64,000 bases of DNA from Streptomyces venezuelae ATCC 10712 (GCF_008639165.1 NZ_CP029197.1:1240001-1304000), one strand, 5' to 3'. Numbered from the stretch's first letter, positions 52,028 through 60,025 are shown. Numbers and translations: made by a program. The notes: a model not told the origin generated them from the sequence alone.

Positions 52028-52441
52028 ATGAACACCACGGTCAGCTGCGAGCTGCACCTGCGCCTCGTTGTGTCGAGCGAGTCCTCACTGCCTGTACCCG
52101 CGGGCCTGCGGTATGACACGGCCGATCCGTATGCCGTGCACGCCACCTTCCACACCGGAGCCGAGGAGACGGTCGAGTGGGTCTTCGCCCGCGACCTTCT
52201 CGCCGAGGGGCTGCACCGGCCCACCGGCACGGGCGACGTCCGCGTCTGGCCGTCACGTAGTCACGGCCAGGGAGTCGTCTGCATCGCGCTGAGCTCCCCC
52301 GAGGGAGAAGCCCTGCTCGAGGCCCCGGCGAGGGCCCTGGAGTCGTTCCTGAAGCGGACCGACGCCGCCGTGCCACCGGGCACCGAGCACCGGCACTTCG
52401 ACCTCGATACGGAGCTCTCCCACATCCTGGCCGACAGCTGA
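52028..52441 (+). CDS. ssgB: Sporulation protein SsgB (SsgA-like family)
   Basis: It positions FtsZ at future septa during aerial hyphal sporulation, together with SsgA. The product has 137 residues, starting MNTTVSCELHLRLVVSSESS. The conserved core is LPVPAGLRYDTADPYAVHATFHTGAEETVEWVFARDLL, then HGQGVVCIALSSPEGEALLEAPA. The sequence matches what I recall of Streptomyces SsgB at nearly every position. Its presence is the strongest single sign of a sporulating actinomycete. Confidence 0.97.
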   Translation: MNTTVSCELHLRLVVSSESSLPVPAGLRYDTADPYAVHATFHTGAEETVEWVFARDLLAEGLHRPTGTGDVRVWPSRSHGQGVVCIALSSPEGEALLEAPARALESFLKRTDAAVPPGTEHRHFDLDTELSHILADS

Positions 52442-52460
52442 GCCAGGCCGAGAGCCGTAC

Positions 52461-52489
52461 GGCGCCGTCCGACTCGGGGCGACGGCGCC
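52461..52489 (+). terminator. Hairpin after ssgB
   Basis: A 9-bp stem (52461-52469 with 52481-52489) with an 11-base loop lies 20 bases past the ssgB stop. Confidence 0.5.
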
Positions 52490-52557
52490 ACGCGGGCAGC
52501 CACATAGGCACGACACCGGCGCTCCCCACCGCGCAGCCGGCGCGGTGGAGGGCGCCG

Positions 52558-52584
52558 TTGTCCTTTTGCCGGTCGCGCTAAAGT
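52558..52584 (+). promoter_or_regulatory. Candidate promoter for the CGNR gene
   Basis: TTGTCC (52558-52563) and TAAAGT (52579-52584) are 15 bases apart. The spacing is short, but the -10 is good and the start codon follows 48 bases on. Confidence 0.4.
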
Positions 52585-52632
52585 CAGCGCCATTCCGCGG
52601 GCGCCCGCCCGCGGCCGGCCAGGGAGCGAATC

Positions 52633-53190
52633 GTGCTGATCCCCCACGACACCCGGATCGCCCTCGACACCGTCGTCGATCTGATGAACACCGCGCCCCA
52701 GGGCGACCGGCCCGACGAGCTCGCGGACATCGAGGGGCTGCAGACCTTCGTCCACGCGCACAAGATCAGCGACGTGGGCGACCTCGGCCCCGCCGACCTG
52801 CGGGCCGTCCGGCTGGTCCGCGAGAAGTTCGCGGCGGTCTTCTCCGCCCCCGAGGCCCGGATCGCGGCCCCGCTGATCAACCAGCTGGTGGCGGGTGCGG
52901 GCACCACGCCTCAGCTCACCGACCACGACGGCTACGACTGGCACGTGCACTACTTCGCGCCGGGCGCCTCGGTGGCGGACCACCTGGCGGCCGACTGCGG
53001 CATGGCGCTGGCGTTCATCGTGGTGGCCGGCGAGCAGGAGCGGCTGCGCCGCTGCGAGGCCCCGGACTGCGGCCGGGCCTTCGTCGACCTGTCCCGCAAC
53101 CGCTCGCGCCGCTACTGCGACAGCCGCACCTGCGGAAACCGGCTGCACGTGGCCGCGTACCGGGCGCGCCGCAAGGAGGCCGCGGGCTGA
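52633..53190 (+). CDS. CGNR zinc-finger protein
   Basis: The product has 185 residues from GTG 52633 with AGGGAG 6 bases upstream. The C-terminal CGNR zinc finger is intact (CEAPDCGRAFVDLSRNRSRRYC, then RTCGNRLHVAAYRAR), four Cys. The N-terminal helical domain (TRIALDTVVDLMNTAP, LRAVRLVREKFAAVF) is the ABATE-type region. Members are predicted DNA-binding regulators. It is downstream of ssgB but with its own likely promoter. Confidence 0.92.
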   Translation: MLIPHDTRIALDTVVDLMNTAPQGDRPDELADIEGLQTFVHAHKISDVGDLGPADLRAVRLVREKFAAVFSAPEARIAAPLINQLVAGAGTTPQLTDHDGYDWHVHYFAPGASVADHLAADCGMALAFIVVAGEQERLRRCEAPDCGRAFVDLSRNRSRRYCDSRTCGNRLHVAAYRARRKEAAG

Positions 53191-53222
53191 GACCGCCCGG
53201 GCCGCACGCGGCCGCCCCGGCC

Positions 53223-53270
53223 GCACGGCCTCACAGGACGAAGAGCGCACGGCCTCACAGGACGAAGAGG
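53223..53270. repeat. 24-bp tandem duplication at a gene end
   Basis: Units 53223-53246 and 53247-53270 match at 23 of 24 positions. The second unit spans the last codons and stop of the small membrane protein gene; the first is an extra copy just past its stop. Confidence 0.85.
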
Positions 53271-53419
53271 TCGTGCACGGCGGCCATCAGCAGCAGACAG
53301 CCGATCACCCCGAGAAAGATCATCAGCGGCGGCTGGGAGAGCGCGAACAGACAGCCGCGCGGCTCGTCGGCAGGGGCATCGGTGGCGGCGGGGACGGCGT
53401 CCCGCGAGGTATCGAGCAT
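53255..53419 (-). CDS. Small single-helix membrane protein (54 residues)
   Basis: It begins at ATG 53419 with MLDTSRDAVPAATDAPADEP, then RGCLFALSQPP and one membrane helix (LMIFLGVIGCLLLMAAV), ending HDLFVL. The frame is open upstream but without an SD. Similar short proteins exist in other streptomycetes as far as I recall. Function is unknown. It is convergent with the CGNR gene. Confidence 0.65.
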   Translation of the reverse strand: MLDTSRDAVPAATDAPADEPRGCLFALSQPPLMIFLGVIGCLLLMAAVHDLFVL

Positions 53420-53541
53420 CTCGGGGGGATGATGACGCACCCCGGACCCCGGAAATCCCGCAACACGCCCCACGGCAAGGGTCGTTCACCCCTTCCCGTG
53501 GATCGCCGGACGATCACGGGAACGGGAACCGCCAGAAGCGA

Positions 53542-53955
53542 TCAGATTCCGTGCTTCTTCAGAATCGCCTCGATGTCGCTGAAGTCCTCCCCGGCGGTCG
53601 CGCCGGCCTGCGGCTTCGCCGTCACGGCGCGCGAGGGCGACGACGCCGCGGGCGCCACGGCGCCCGGCCCGGCCCCACCGGTGGTCTCCTTGCGGCCACC
53701 GCGCCGCCGCTCGACGGCCCGGGTGGACAGGAACAGCACCCAGGCGAGGCCGAGGACACCGAAGCCGGCCCAGGCGACCGGGCTGAAGGCCGTGTCCGCG
53801 ATCCAGTCGACGGCGCCGGTCATCACGAGACCGAGCGGCACCAGGGAGTAGGCCGCGATACGGGCGGCGGACACGAATCGCTTCCGGTACGCCGTGATCG
53901 CGGCGATGCCCAGGCCCGCCGCGGACACCGCGGAGCAAATGGTCTCGGCGAGCAT
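53542..53955 (-). CDS. Small membrane protein with conserved C-terminal helix
   Basis: The product has 137 residues from ATG 53955, GGAGG 5 bases upstream. There are three hydrophobic segments (ETICSAVSAAGLGIAAITAY, RIAAYSLVPLGLVMTGAV, PVAWAGFGVLGLAWVLFL). A Pro/Ala/Gly linker and a C-terminus EDFSDIEAILKKHGI, a short amphipathic helix, follow. That end looks like a docking peptide. The family is unknown to me. It is divergent from the DsbA-like gene. Confidence 0.85.
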   Translation of the reverse strand: MLAETICSAVSAAGLGIAAITAYRKRFVSAARIAAYSLVPLGLVMTGAVDWIADTAFSPVAWAGFGVLGLAWVLFLSTRAVERRRGGRKETTGGAGPGAVAPAASSPSRAVTAKPQAGATAGEDFSDIEAILKKHGI

Positions 53956-54104
53956 GCGGTCCTCCAGGTCCCGGGTGATACGTCTCTTCCATCGTGCACC
54001 GCCGGAGCCGTCCCGGGCCATGTCCCCGGCCCGGTCTCAGGGAGATCTCCGGGTCACCCCCGCCGGGATCTCCTCCCCAGGTCCTGGTGAGGGAGACTGC
54101 TCCC

Positions 54105-54620
54105 ATGAGCGACTCCACCACCGCACCCGCCTCCCCCGTCGTCCTCGAGGCGTGGTTCGACCTCCAGTGCCCCGACTGCTTCCAGGCCCTCGACGACGTC
54201 CGCGCGCTCCGCGAGAAGTACGGCGACCGGCTCGACGTACAGCTGCGCCACTTCCCGCTCGCGAAGCACAAGCACGCGTACGCCGCCGCGCAGGCCGCCG
54301 AGGAGGCCTGCGAGCAGGGCAAGGGCTGGCCGTACGCGGAGGCGCTGCTGGCCAGGACCGCCGAGCTCGGCGAGCGGGGCGAGCCGGTCCTCATGGAGGT
54401 CGCGACCGAACTCGGCCTGGACGCCGAGGAGTTCGACACCGCCCTGATCGACGGCCGGCACCTGCTGACCGTCGACGCGGACGAGGCCGAGGGCAAGGCG
54501 ATCAAGGTCACCGGCACGCCGACCTACGTCATCGGCGGCGAGCGCCTCGACGGCGGCCAGAGCCAGGACGGACTGCGCGGGCGGATCGAGGAGATCGCCG
54601 ACCGCCTGCTGCGCGGCTGA
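54105..54620 (+). CDS. DsbA family thioredoxin-fold protein, cytoplasmic form
   Basis: The product has 171 residues. The active CPDC (WFDLQCPDCFQALDDV) and cis-proline loop VTGTPTYVIGGERL are present. There is no signal peptide, so it probably stays in the cytoplasm, where such proteins act as thiol oxidoreductases or glutathione/mycothiol-linked enzymes. GGGAG is 9 bases upstream of the ATG. It ends 27 bases before the convergent GNAT gene stop. Confidence 0.92.
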   Translation: MSDSTTAPASPVVLEAWFDLQCPDCFQALDDVRALREKYGDRLDVQLRHFPLAKHKHAYAAAQAAEEACEQGKGWPYAEALLARTAELGERGEPVLMEVATELGLDAEEFDTALIDGRHLLTVDADEAEGKAIKVTGTPTYVIGGERLDGGQSQDGLRGRIEEIADRLLRG

Positions 54621-54647
54621 GGGAGCCCGGCACCGGGGCGCCCTCCC

Positions 54648-55487
54648 CTACCGCAGTTCCTTCGCGCTGTTGACGTAGGTCGTGCGGTAGCCGAGGGACT
54701 CGTAGAGCCGGATCGCCGGGGTGTTGCCCGCGAAGACGTGCAGTCCGAGCAGGGTCTCCCCGGCCTCCCACGCGACCCGCTCGGCGAGCAGCATCAGCGC
54801 CCGGCCGTAGCCGTGGCCGCGCTGCGCCTCGTCGACCTCGATGTCGTACACGAAGCCCGCCCACAGACCCGGCTCCAGCTCGATCCGGCCGGTCCAGAGG
54901 AAACCCGCGGGCCGCCCGTCCCTGACCACGACGTGGATCGCGACCCCGGGGGTGTCGAGCCCCTCCGGGAGGTACCGGGCGTGGCTGCTCTCGGCCTTGG
55001 CGCGGGCCTGGTCCTCGGGGACGCCGCGGTCGATCCAGCTCCGCGCGAAGCCCTCCTTGGCCCGTACCTCCCAGGCCGCGTACTCGGCGCCGGTCATCGG
55101 ACGGATCTCGACGCCCTCCGGCAGGAGCGGCTGCTCGGCGGGCAGCTCCTTCACCATGTTCCGGCTGCGCTCGGTGTAGCCGAGCGAGCGGACCATCCGC
55201 AGCGCCGCCTCGGCGTCGGCGGGCACCGAGACCTGCACCTCGACGCAGCCCCAGCCGCGCAGCACCTCCTCGGAGGCGAGCGCCGCGACCGTGCCCCTGC
55301 CCCGTCCTCGGTCCGGCTCGTCGACCCGGAGCCGGCCGATCACGCCGGAGGCGGCGCCGAAGCCCGGGTCGGTCGAGAGGTGGACGGAACCGACGCGGCG
55401 GCTGTTCACACAGACGTCGTAGGTACGGGAACGTCCGCCGTCGGGCGTCTGCTGAAGCGGCTCGGCCGGCCGCAGGGTGGTGGTCAT
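54648..55487 (-). CDS. Double-GNAT acetyltransferase
   Basis: The product has 279 residues from ATG 55487. It has two GNAT domains: one near DEPDRGRGRGTVAALASEEVL (acetyl-CoA loop RGRGRG) and a better preserved one near DIEVDEAQRGHGYGRALMLLAE (RGHGYG) with LHVFAGNTPAIRLYESLGY. The arrangement recalls mycothiol synthase (MshD), but the mshD-specific features cannot be confirmed, and the substrate is unknown. The SD is weak. Confidence 0.9.
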   Translation of the reverse strand: MTTTLRPAEPLQQTPDGGRSRTYDVCVNSRRVGSVHLSTDPGFGAASGVIGRLRVDEPDRGRGRGTVAALASEEVLRGWGCVEVQVSVPADAEAALRMVRSLGYTERSRNMVKELPAEQPLLPEGVEIRPMTGAEYAAWEVRAKEGFARSWIDRGVPEDQARAKAESSHARYLPEGLDTPGVAIHVVVRDGRPAGFLWTGRIELEPGLWAGFVYDIEVDEAQRGHGYGRALMLLAERVAWEAGETLLGLHVFAGNTPAIRLYESLGYRTTYVNSAKELR

Positions 55488-55529
55488 CACAGCTGTTCTA
55501 CCCACCCCGGGGCCGTCCGTCATCAGGAT

Positions 55530-56360
55530 TTACCCCAGGCTCGGGTCGCGGTCCCGAGCCGCGTGCTCGTCGAAGATCCGCATGGCCTTCGCGGTGACCG
55601 GGCCGGGCGCCGGCGTCAGCTCACGGGAGTCGACCCGGTGCACGGCCTGCACGTCGCGGAGGGTCGAGGTCAGGAAGATCTCGTCGGCGGTCTCCAGCAC
55701 GTCCAGCGGCAGGTCCGTCTCCTCGGCCCCGGTCCACCGGACGACGAGGGCGCGGGTGATGCCCGCCAGACAGCCGGAGGAGACGGGCGGGGTGAGGATC
55801 CGGCCGCCGACCACGACGAAGACGTTGGAGCCGGTGCCCTCGCAGAGCTGTCCCACCGTGTTGGCGAAGAGGGCCTCGGTGGCGCCCCGCTCCCGCGCCC
55901 GGGCCAGGGCGACGACGTTCTCGCCGTACGAGGTGGTCTTGAGGCCGGTGAGGGCGCCGCGCTCGTTCCGGGTCCACGGCACGGTGACCACGGCGGTGGA
56001 GTCGGCGCGGCGGCCCGTCTCCCCGAGCCCGACGACCAGGCTGGTGCCGGCGTCCCCGCGCTCCGAACCGAGCGGGGAGAGGCCGCCGGTGTACGTGATG
56101 CGGAGCCGGCCGAGCTCCATCGGGTTGGCGTCGAGGACGGCGGCGCAGGCGCGGCGGACCTCGTCGAGGTCCGGGTCGGGCAGGCCGAGGCCGCGGGCGG
56201 AGCGGGTGAGGCGCTCCAGGTGGAGGGTGAGGGCGAAGGTCTCGCCGCGCTCCGCCTTGACCGTCTCGAAGACGCCGTCGCCGACGGTCAGCCCGTGGTC
56301 CAGTACGGAGACCAGGGCGTTCTCCGCGTCGTGCAGCCCGCCGTTGACCCAGATTTTCAT
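55530..56360 (-). CDS. pabC: 4-amino-4-deoxychorismate lyase
   Basis: It converts aminodeoxychorismate to 4-aminobenzoate for folate. The product has 276 residues in the PLP class IV aminotransferase fold. The PLP Lys is in GLKTTSYGENVVAL, with VFETVKAERG and the C-terminal SGCLAGITRALV. The ATG overlaps the pabB stop (ATGA). Branched-chain or D-amino acid aminotransferases are related, but the pabB context fixes the call. Confidence 0.93.
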   Translation of the reverse strand: MKIWVNGGLHDAENALVSVLDHGLTVGDGVFETVKAERGETFALTLHLERLTRSARGLGLPDPDLDEVRRACAAVLDANPMELGRLRITYTGGLSPLGSERGDAGTSLVVGLGETGRRADSTAVVTVPWTRNERGALTGLKTTSYGENVVALARARERGATEALFANTVGQLCEGTGSNVFVVVGGRILTPPVSSGCLAGITRALVVRWTGAEETDLPLDVLETADEIFLTSTLRDVQAVHRVDSRELTPAPGPVTAKAMRIFDEHAARDRDPSLG

Positions 56361-57424
56361 CGAGAAGTGGCCTTTCCGCTCGCCTCAAGGGCGCCTGACT
56401 CGTAGGCGCCCGACGCTATCGCGACCAGCCGGGACGCCTTCAGCTCGGTCTCCTCCCACTCCCGCTCCGGGTCGGAGCCCCAGGTGATCCCGGCGCCGGT
56501 GCCGAACCGGAGCACGCCCTCGGGGCGGTCGATCCAGAAGGTCCTTATCCCGACGGCCAGCTCCGCGGTGCCCGCGTCGGCGTCGACCCAGCCGATGCCT
56601 CCGCAGTAGGGGCCGCGGGGTGCGGTCTCCAAGGCCTCGATGATCCGCAGGGCGCTGGACTTGGGGGCGCCGGTGACGGAACCGGGCGGGAAGGTGGCGT
56701 CGAGCAGCTCGGGCCAGCCGGCGTCCTCGCGCAGCAGACCGGTCACCGTGGAGACCAGGTGGACGAGGCCGGGGTGCTCCTCGATCGCGCAGAGGGCGGG
56801 GACGGCGACGGAGCCGGTCTCGCTGACGCGTCCCAGGTCGTTGCGGACCAGGTCGACGATCATCACGTTCTCCGCGTGGTCCTTGGGGAGGAGGTCGGCG
56901 GCGGTGCGGCCGGTCCCCTTGATGGGGCCGGAGGAGATCAGGGCCCCTTCCCTGCGCAGATAGAGCTCGGGGGACGCGGTGGCGACCTCCACGCCGTGCG
57001 CGGGCAGCCGGATCGTTCCGGCGTAGGGGGCCGGGTTGCCCCGGGCGAGGAGCGCGGTGAGGGCGTCGACGTCGGCGGCGGCCGGATCCGGCAGCGGCGC
57101 GGTCAGCACCCGGCAGAGGTTCGCCTGGTAGACCTCCCCGCGCGCGATGTGCTCGCGCACGCGCCGGACGCCCGCGGTGTACGCGGCGCGGTCGAGGGAG
57201 GACGTCCAGTCACCGGCGGCGGGCCCGCGCCAGGCGCCCGGGACGGGCGCGGGGACGGGGTCGGGCCGCACGTCGCCGAAGCGCGCGCAGGTCAGGCGCC
57301 CTTCGAAGTCGGCGCAGATGGCCCAGAAGCCGGTGGAGTCCAGGGCTTCGGGGTCGTGGGTGACGTCCCGGAGGTCGGTCGCGACGAGGCCGCCGAAGCG
57401 GGCCAGAGGAGCAAGGTCGTGCAC
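56357..57424 (-). CDS. pabB: Aminodeoxychorismate synthase component I
   Basis: It aminates chorismate with ammonia from a PabA glutaminase, which is not in the window. The product has 355 residues from GTG 57422-57424. The signature is ISSGPIKGTGR (PIKGT), with ENVMIVDLVRNDLGR, PPGSVTGAPKSSALRIIE and GIRTFW. The short N-terminus lacks the full ADCS/TrpE tryptophan-binding region, so it is a compact PabB. The gene precedes pabC. Confidence 0.93.
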   Translation of the reverse strand: MHDLAPLARFGGLVATDLRDVTHDPEALDSTGFWAICADFEGRLTCARFGDVRPDPVPAPVPGAWRGPAAGDWTSSLDRAAYTAGVRRVREHIARGEVYQANLCRVLTAPLPDPAAADVDALTALLARGNPAPYAGTIRLPAHGVEVATASPELYLRREGALISSGPIKGTGRTAADLLPKDHAENVMIVDLVRNDLGRVSETGSVAVPALCAIEEHPGLVHLVSTVTGLLREDAGWPELLDATFPPGSVTGAPKSSALRIIEALETAPRGPYCGGIGWVDADAGTAELAVGIRTFWIDRPEGVLRFGTGAGITWGSDPEREWEETELKASRLVAIASGAYESGALEASGKATSR

Positions 57425-57586
57425 GCATCGAGTCTAGGTCGGCCGGAGGTGGGGCACCGGGGGCGCGTGTGACGGCGCTCCCCGCCACCCCGGGAACACG
57501 GCGCGTGAACGTGGCGCGAACCCTCCGGGACGCCCGGCCGGGCACCCGGATCGGCGCGCAGGTCAGCACGCTGCGGAAACGCGTTT

Positions 57587-57614
57587 TTGTGCTGGCCCAG
57601 GAATCCGCTAGAGT
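57587..57614 (+). promoter_or_regulatory. Promoter of the tRNA cluster
   Basis: TTGTGC (57587-57592) and TAGAGT (57609-57614) are 16 bases apart and 43 bases before tRNA-Gly. Confidence 0.65.
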
Positions 57615-57656
57615 TCAACACGTCGCCGGGACGCGCAAGCGAAACGGAAACGACAA

Positions 57657-57729
57657 GCGGACGTGGCTCAGTTGGTAGAGCATCACCTTGCCAAGGTGAG
57701 GGTCGCGAGTTCGAATCTCGTCGTCCGCT
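57657..57729 (+). tRNA. tRNA-Gly (GCC)
   Basis: The acceptor stem is GCGGACG/CGTCCGC. The anticodon arm TCACC-TTGCCAA-GGTGA carries GCC. The T-arm is GAGTTCGAATCTC. It is the first gene of the cluster and CCA is not encoded. Confidence 0.95.
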
Positions 57730-57768
57730 CGATGTGGGGGATCTTCCCGAACCCCTGTATTCACTCCT

Positions 57769-57839
57769 GGTGGAGTGGCCGAGAGGCGAGGCAACGGCCT
57801 GCAAAGCCGTCTACACGGGTTCAAATCCCGTCTCCACCT
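57769..57839 (+). tRNA. tRNA-Cys (GCA)
   Basis: The acceptor stem is GGTGGAG/CTCCACC. The anticodon arm ACGGC-CTGCAAA-GCCGT carries GCA. The T-arm is CGGGTTCAAATCCCG. Confidence 0.95.
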
Positions 57840-57843
57840 CCAA

Positions 57844-57915
57844 GCGCGATTAGCTCAGCGGGAGAGCGCTTCCCTGACACGGAAGAGGTCACTGGTTCAA
57901 TCCCAGTATCGCGCA
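57844..57915 (+). tRNA. tRNA-Val (GAC), copy 1
   Basis: The acceptor stem is GCGCGAT/ATCGCGC and the anticodon arm CTTCC-CTGACAC-GGAAG carries GAC. It is identical to copies 2 and 3 over all 72 bases. Confidence 0.95.
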
Positions 57916-57954
57916 CGCAGAACAACCGAAGATCCGGTCCGTACGGACCGTCCC

Positions 57955-58026
57955 GCGCGATTAGCTCAGCGGGAGAGCGCTTCCCTGACACGGAAGAGGT
58001 CACTGGTTCAATCCCAGTATCGCGCA
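57955..58026 (+). tRNA. tRNA-Val (GAC), copy 2
   Basis: It is the same 72-base sequence as copy 1, separated from it by 39 unrelated bases. Confidence 0.95.
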
Positions 58027-58067
58027 CGCAGTACGCAGTGCCTTCGGGCACGTCGTGTGCACCACCC

Positions 58068-58139
58068 GCGCGATTAGCTCAGCGGGAGAGCGCTTCCCTG
58101 ACACGGAAGAGGTCACTGGTTCAATCCCAGTATCGCGCA
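58068..58139 (+). tRNA. tRNA-Val (GAC), copy 3
   Basis: It is the same 72-base sequence as copies 1 and 2, separated from copy 2 by 41 bases. It is followed directly by a terminator. Confidence 0.95.
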
Positions 58140-58147
58140 CCACCAAG

Positions 58148-58189
58148 AAGCCCCCCGGCCGTCGCATCACGCGACCGGGGGGCTTTCTC
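58148..58189 (+). terminator. Terminator of the tRNA cluster
   Basis: The stem AAGCCCCCCGG (58148-58158) pairs with CCGGGGGGCTT (58175-58185), followed by TTTCT. Confidence 0.8.
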
Positions 58190-58255
58190 GTGTGCCCGCT
58201 CCGGGCATGCTCGTGCACCGGGAGACCCGGTGCACCTGAGGTCAGACGGCTGACG

Positions 58256-58546
58256 TCAGGAGGAGAAGAGCATGCGGCCGAAACCGCGCTGGCGGTAGTG
58301 ACCGCCGCCGTGGTGACCGCCGTGGTGCGGGGCGCCCCAGGCGGGAGCGGCGGGCTGCGCGGCCGGGTAGGCCTGCGGGGCCGGCGGCGCGGGCGGGGCC
58401 TGCTGGACCCACTGGGACTCCAGGCGGGTCAGGGCCTCCAGCTCGCCGTAGTCCAGGAATATCCCGCGGCAGCCGCTGCACTGCTCGATCTGGACACCGT
58501 TGCGGTTGTACGTGTGCATGGCCGCGTGACACTTGGGACACTGCAT
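58256..58546 (-). CDS. TFIIB-type zinc-ribbon protein
   Basis: The product has 96 residues from ATG 58546. The ribbon is MQCPKCHAAMHTYNRNG and QIEQCSGCRGIFLDYGELE, four Cys as two CxxC pairs. The tail is Pro/Ala/His/Gly-rich, ending HGGHHGGGHYRQRGFGRMLFSS. The zf-TFIIB family is widespread in bacteria and its role is unclear. The frame extends upstream to 58591 without an SD. Confidence 0.88.
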   Translation of the reverse strand: MQCPKCHAAMHTYNRNGVQIEQCSGCRGIFLDYGELEALTRLESQWVQQAPPAPPAPQAYPAAQPAAPAWGAPHHGGHHGGGHYRQRGFGRMLFSS

Positions 58547-58592
58547 CGTCGGCTCAACTCCCTGACGTCGCCGTTCGAATGGTGGCTTCACC

Positions 58593-59600
58593 TTACGTGG
58601 ACGCCGTGGCGCCCGAGTCGGTTCGATGCCCGGCGATACGGGCGCAGGTGTCGATCATCACGTCCTCGACCTCGTCGAGCGGCCGGCCCTCCGCCGACGA
58701 CTTCGCGAGGGCCAGGGCGGCGGTCTGGACCGTCAGGGCGCGGGCCGGGACGTCGAGTTGGACCCAGGGATCGGCGCCCACGGCCGGACCGCCCGCCTCC
58801 TGGTACGCGCCGAGGAAGCGGGACCAGATCTCCGGGGGCAGGATTCCGGCCGCGAACCAGGCGGCGGGGCGGGCCAGATCCCAGGCCGGGTCGCCGAGCC
58901 CGAGGTCGTCCATGTCGATGAGCCGCCAGGGCGCGGCGGCCGGGGAGGTCGCTGCCGGAGACGTGGTCGCAGGGGAGGTGGCCGAGGGCCCGGTGTCGCG
59001 GACCAGTTGGCCCAGGTGGAAGTCGCCGTGGCAGAGCAGGCGGGGGCCCGGGGCGGGGTGCGCGAGGACCGACCTCCAGGCGGCGAGCACGGTCGCCGCG
59101 GCCGGGTGCCCGGGCGCCGTCCGGCGCATCCGCTCCACGGCGAGTGCCGCCTTCACGGGCGCCCTCATCGCCGGGAGCCGGGCGGCCTGCCCGGGCGGCG
59201 GCGGGGTGCGGTGGAGCAGGGCCAGCAGCCTCGCCGCCTCCTCCCAGGGGGCGGCGTCGGGGTCGGCCGGGTCCACCGGCGGGCCGTACGGCCACACCGT
59301 GACGGGGCGGCCGTCGAGCTCGGCGGGCGGGGCCGCGGGCGAGGTGAGGGGCGGGAGGAAGACCCCGGCGACGTCCGGGTGGGCGACCAGCGCCAGCCGC
59401 GCCCGGTGCTCCTCGGGGTCCGTACCGGGGGCGTGCGCCTTCACGACCAGCCGCCCGTGCCGTACGACCGTCCCGTCGTCCCGGTCCGCGAGCACCCCGA
59501 CCAGGCCGCCCGCGCAGCCGCAGGGCGCTCCGGAACGGTGGGCCGCGGCGTGCGCGAGGGCGGCGAGACGGGCGGGGAGGGGCTGAGGGGCGGAGTTCAC
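58593..59600 (-). CDS. APH-family phosphotransferase
   Basis: The product has 335 residues from GTG 59598-59600. The catalytic loop is LCHGDFHLGQLV (Asp as base; Gln where aminoglycoside kinases have Asn) and the metal-binding segment is LIDMDDLGLGDPAWDLA. A TSPA-rich insertion (about residues 205-223) separates them. HGDFHLGQ is the form seen in maltokinase-like members. The substrate is unknown; antibiotic resistance should not be assumed. A terminator lies upstream. Confidence 0.88.
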   Translation of the reverse strand: MNSAPQPLPARLAALAHAAAHRSGAPCGCAGGLVGVLADRDDGTVVRHGRLVVKAHAPGTDPEEHRARLALVAHPDVAGVFLPPLTSPAAPPAELDGRPVTVWPYGPPVDPADPDAAPWEEAARLLALLHRTPPPPGQAARLPAMRAPVKAALAVERMRRTAPGHPAAATVLAAWRSVLAHPAPGPRLLCHGDFHLGQLVRDTGPSATSPATTSPAATSPAAAPWRLIDMDDLGLGDPAWDLARPAAWFAAGILPPEIWSRFLGAYQEAGGPAVGADPWVQLDVPARALTVQTAALALAKSSAEGRPLDEVEDVMIDTCARIAGHRTDSGATAST

Positions 59601-59662
59601 GGGGGCGAGCGTACGGGGCGGGGGCCCGGTGCCGCCGCCCGGCGGCGTCCGGGAAAGCGCGA

Positions 59663-59692
59663 GGGCCGGTCAGCTCCCCAGCTGACCGGCCC
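59663..59692 (-). terminator. Terminator after the 55-residue gene
   Basis: A perfect 13-bp stem (59663-59675 with 59680-59692) and CCCC loop lie between the small gene and the phosphotransferase gene. Confidence 0.75.
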
Positions 59693-59780
59693 CACGCTGC
59701 CGTCCGCCGCACCCCCGTCCCCACGGGGTTGATGGCCGGATGTCCCGACCCGGGCCGCTCTCCCGGGTCCGGGGCGCTGT

Positions 59781-59948
59781 TCAGCGCCCCAGCATCACGC
59801 CCACGGACGACGCCTGTGTGACCACCGCTTCCCAGCCGCCGAAGACGACCACGAGCAGGGCCGCGAGAGGGAGGACCATGGCGGTGGCCACCAAGGGGTG
59901 ACGCCGGCTCGAAGGCCGGGTGCTCGTCCGCGATGCCGTGAAAGCCAT
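59781..59948 (-). CDS. Small single-helix membrane protein (55 residues)
   Basis: It starts at ATG 59948 with a strong AGGAGAGG upstream. A basic N-terminus MAFTASRTSTRPSSRRHP is followed by one membrane helix (VATAMVLPLAALLVVVFGG) and WEAVVTQASSVGVMLGR. It is bounded by a candidate promoter with hairpin leader upstream and a terminator downstream, so it is an independent unit. Function is unknown. Confidence 0.75.
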   Translation of the reverse strand: MAFTASRTSTRPSSRRHPLVATAMVLPLAALLVVVFGGWEAVVTQASSVGVMLGR

Positions 59949-59972
59949 GGTTCCTCTCCTGTCGTGTCTGGC

Positions 59973-60016
59973 GCGGCGGGTGCTTGACCTCGGGGGACGA
60001 GTGCTGCACCCGCCGC
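59973..60016 (-). promoter_or_regulatory. Hairpin in the leader of the 55-residue gene
   Basis: Perfect 11-bp arms 59973-59983 and 60006-60016 with a 22-base loop lie between the candidate -10 and the SD. They would fold in the 5' leader. It could be a translation control element or an operator. Confidence 0.45.
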
Positions 60017-60025
60017 TTGACATCA

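Noticed and set aside
57657..58200. tRNA cluster as an integration site of a mobile element
   Set aside because: No integrase, excisionase or second attachment-site copy is seen next to it; genes on both sides look like core genes.
58593..59600. Antibiotic resistance kinase
   Set aside because: Only the general APH fold is supported; the catalytic loop is closer to maltokinase-like members and there is no resistance-gene context.
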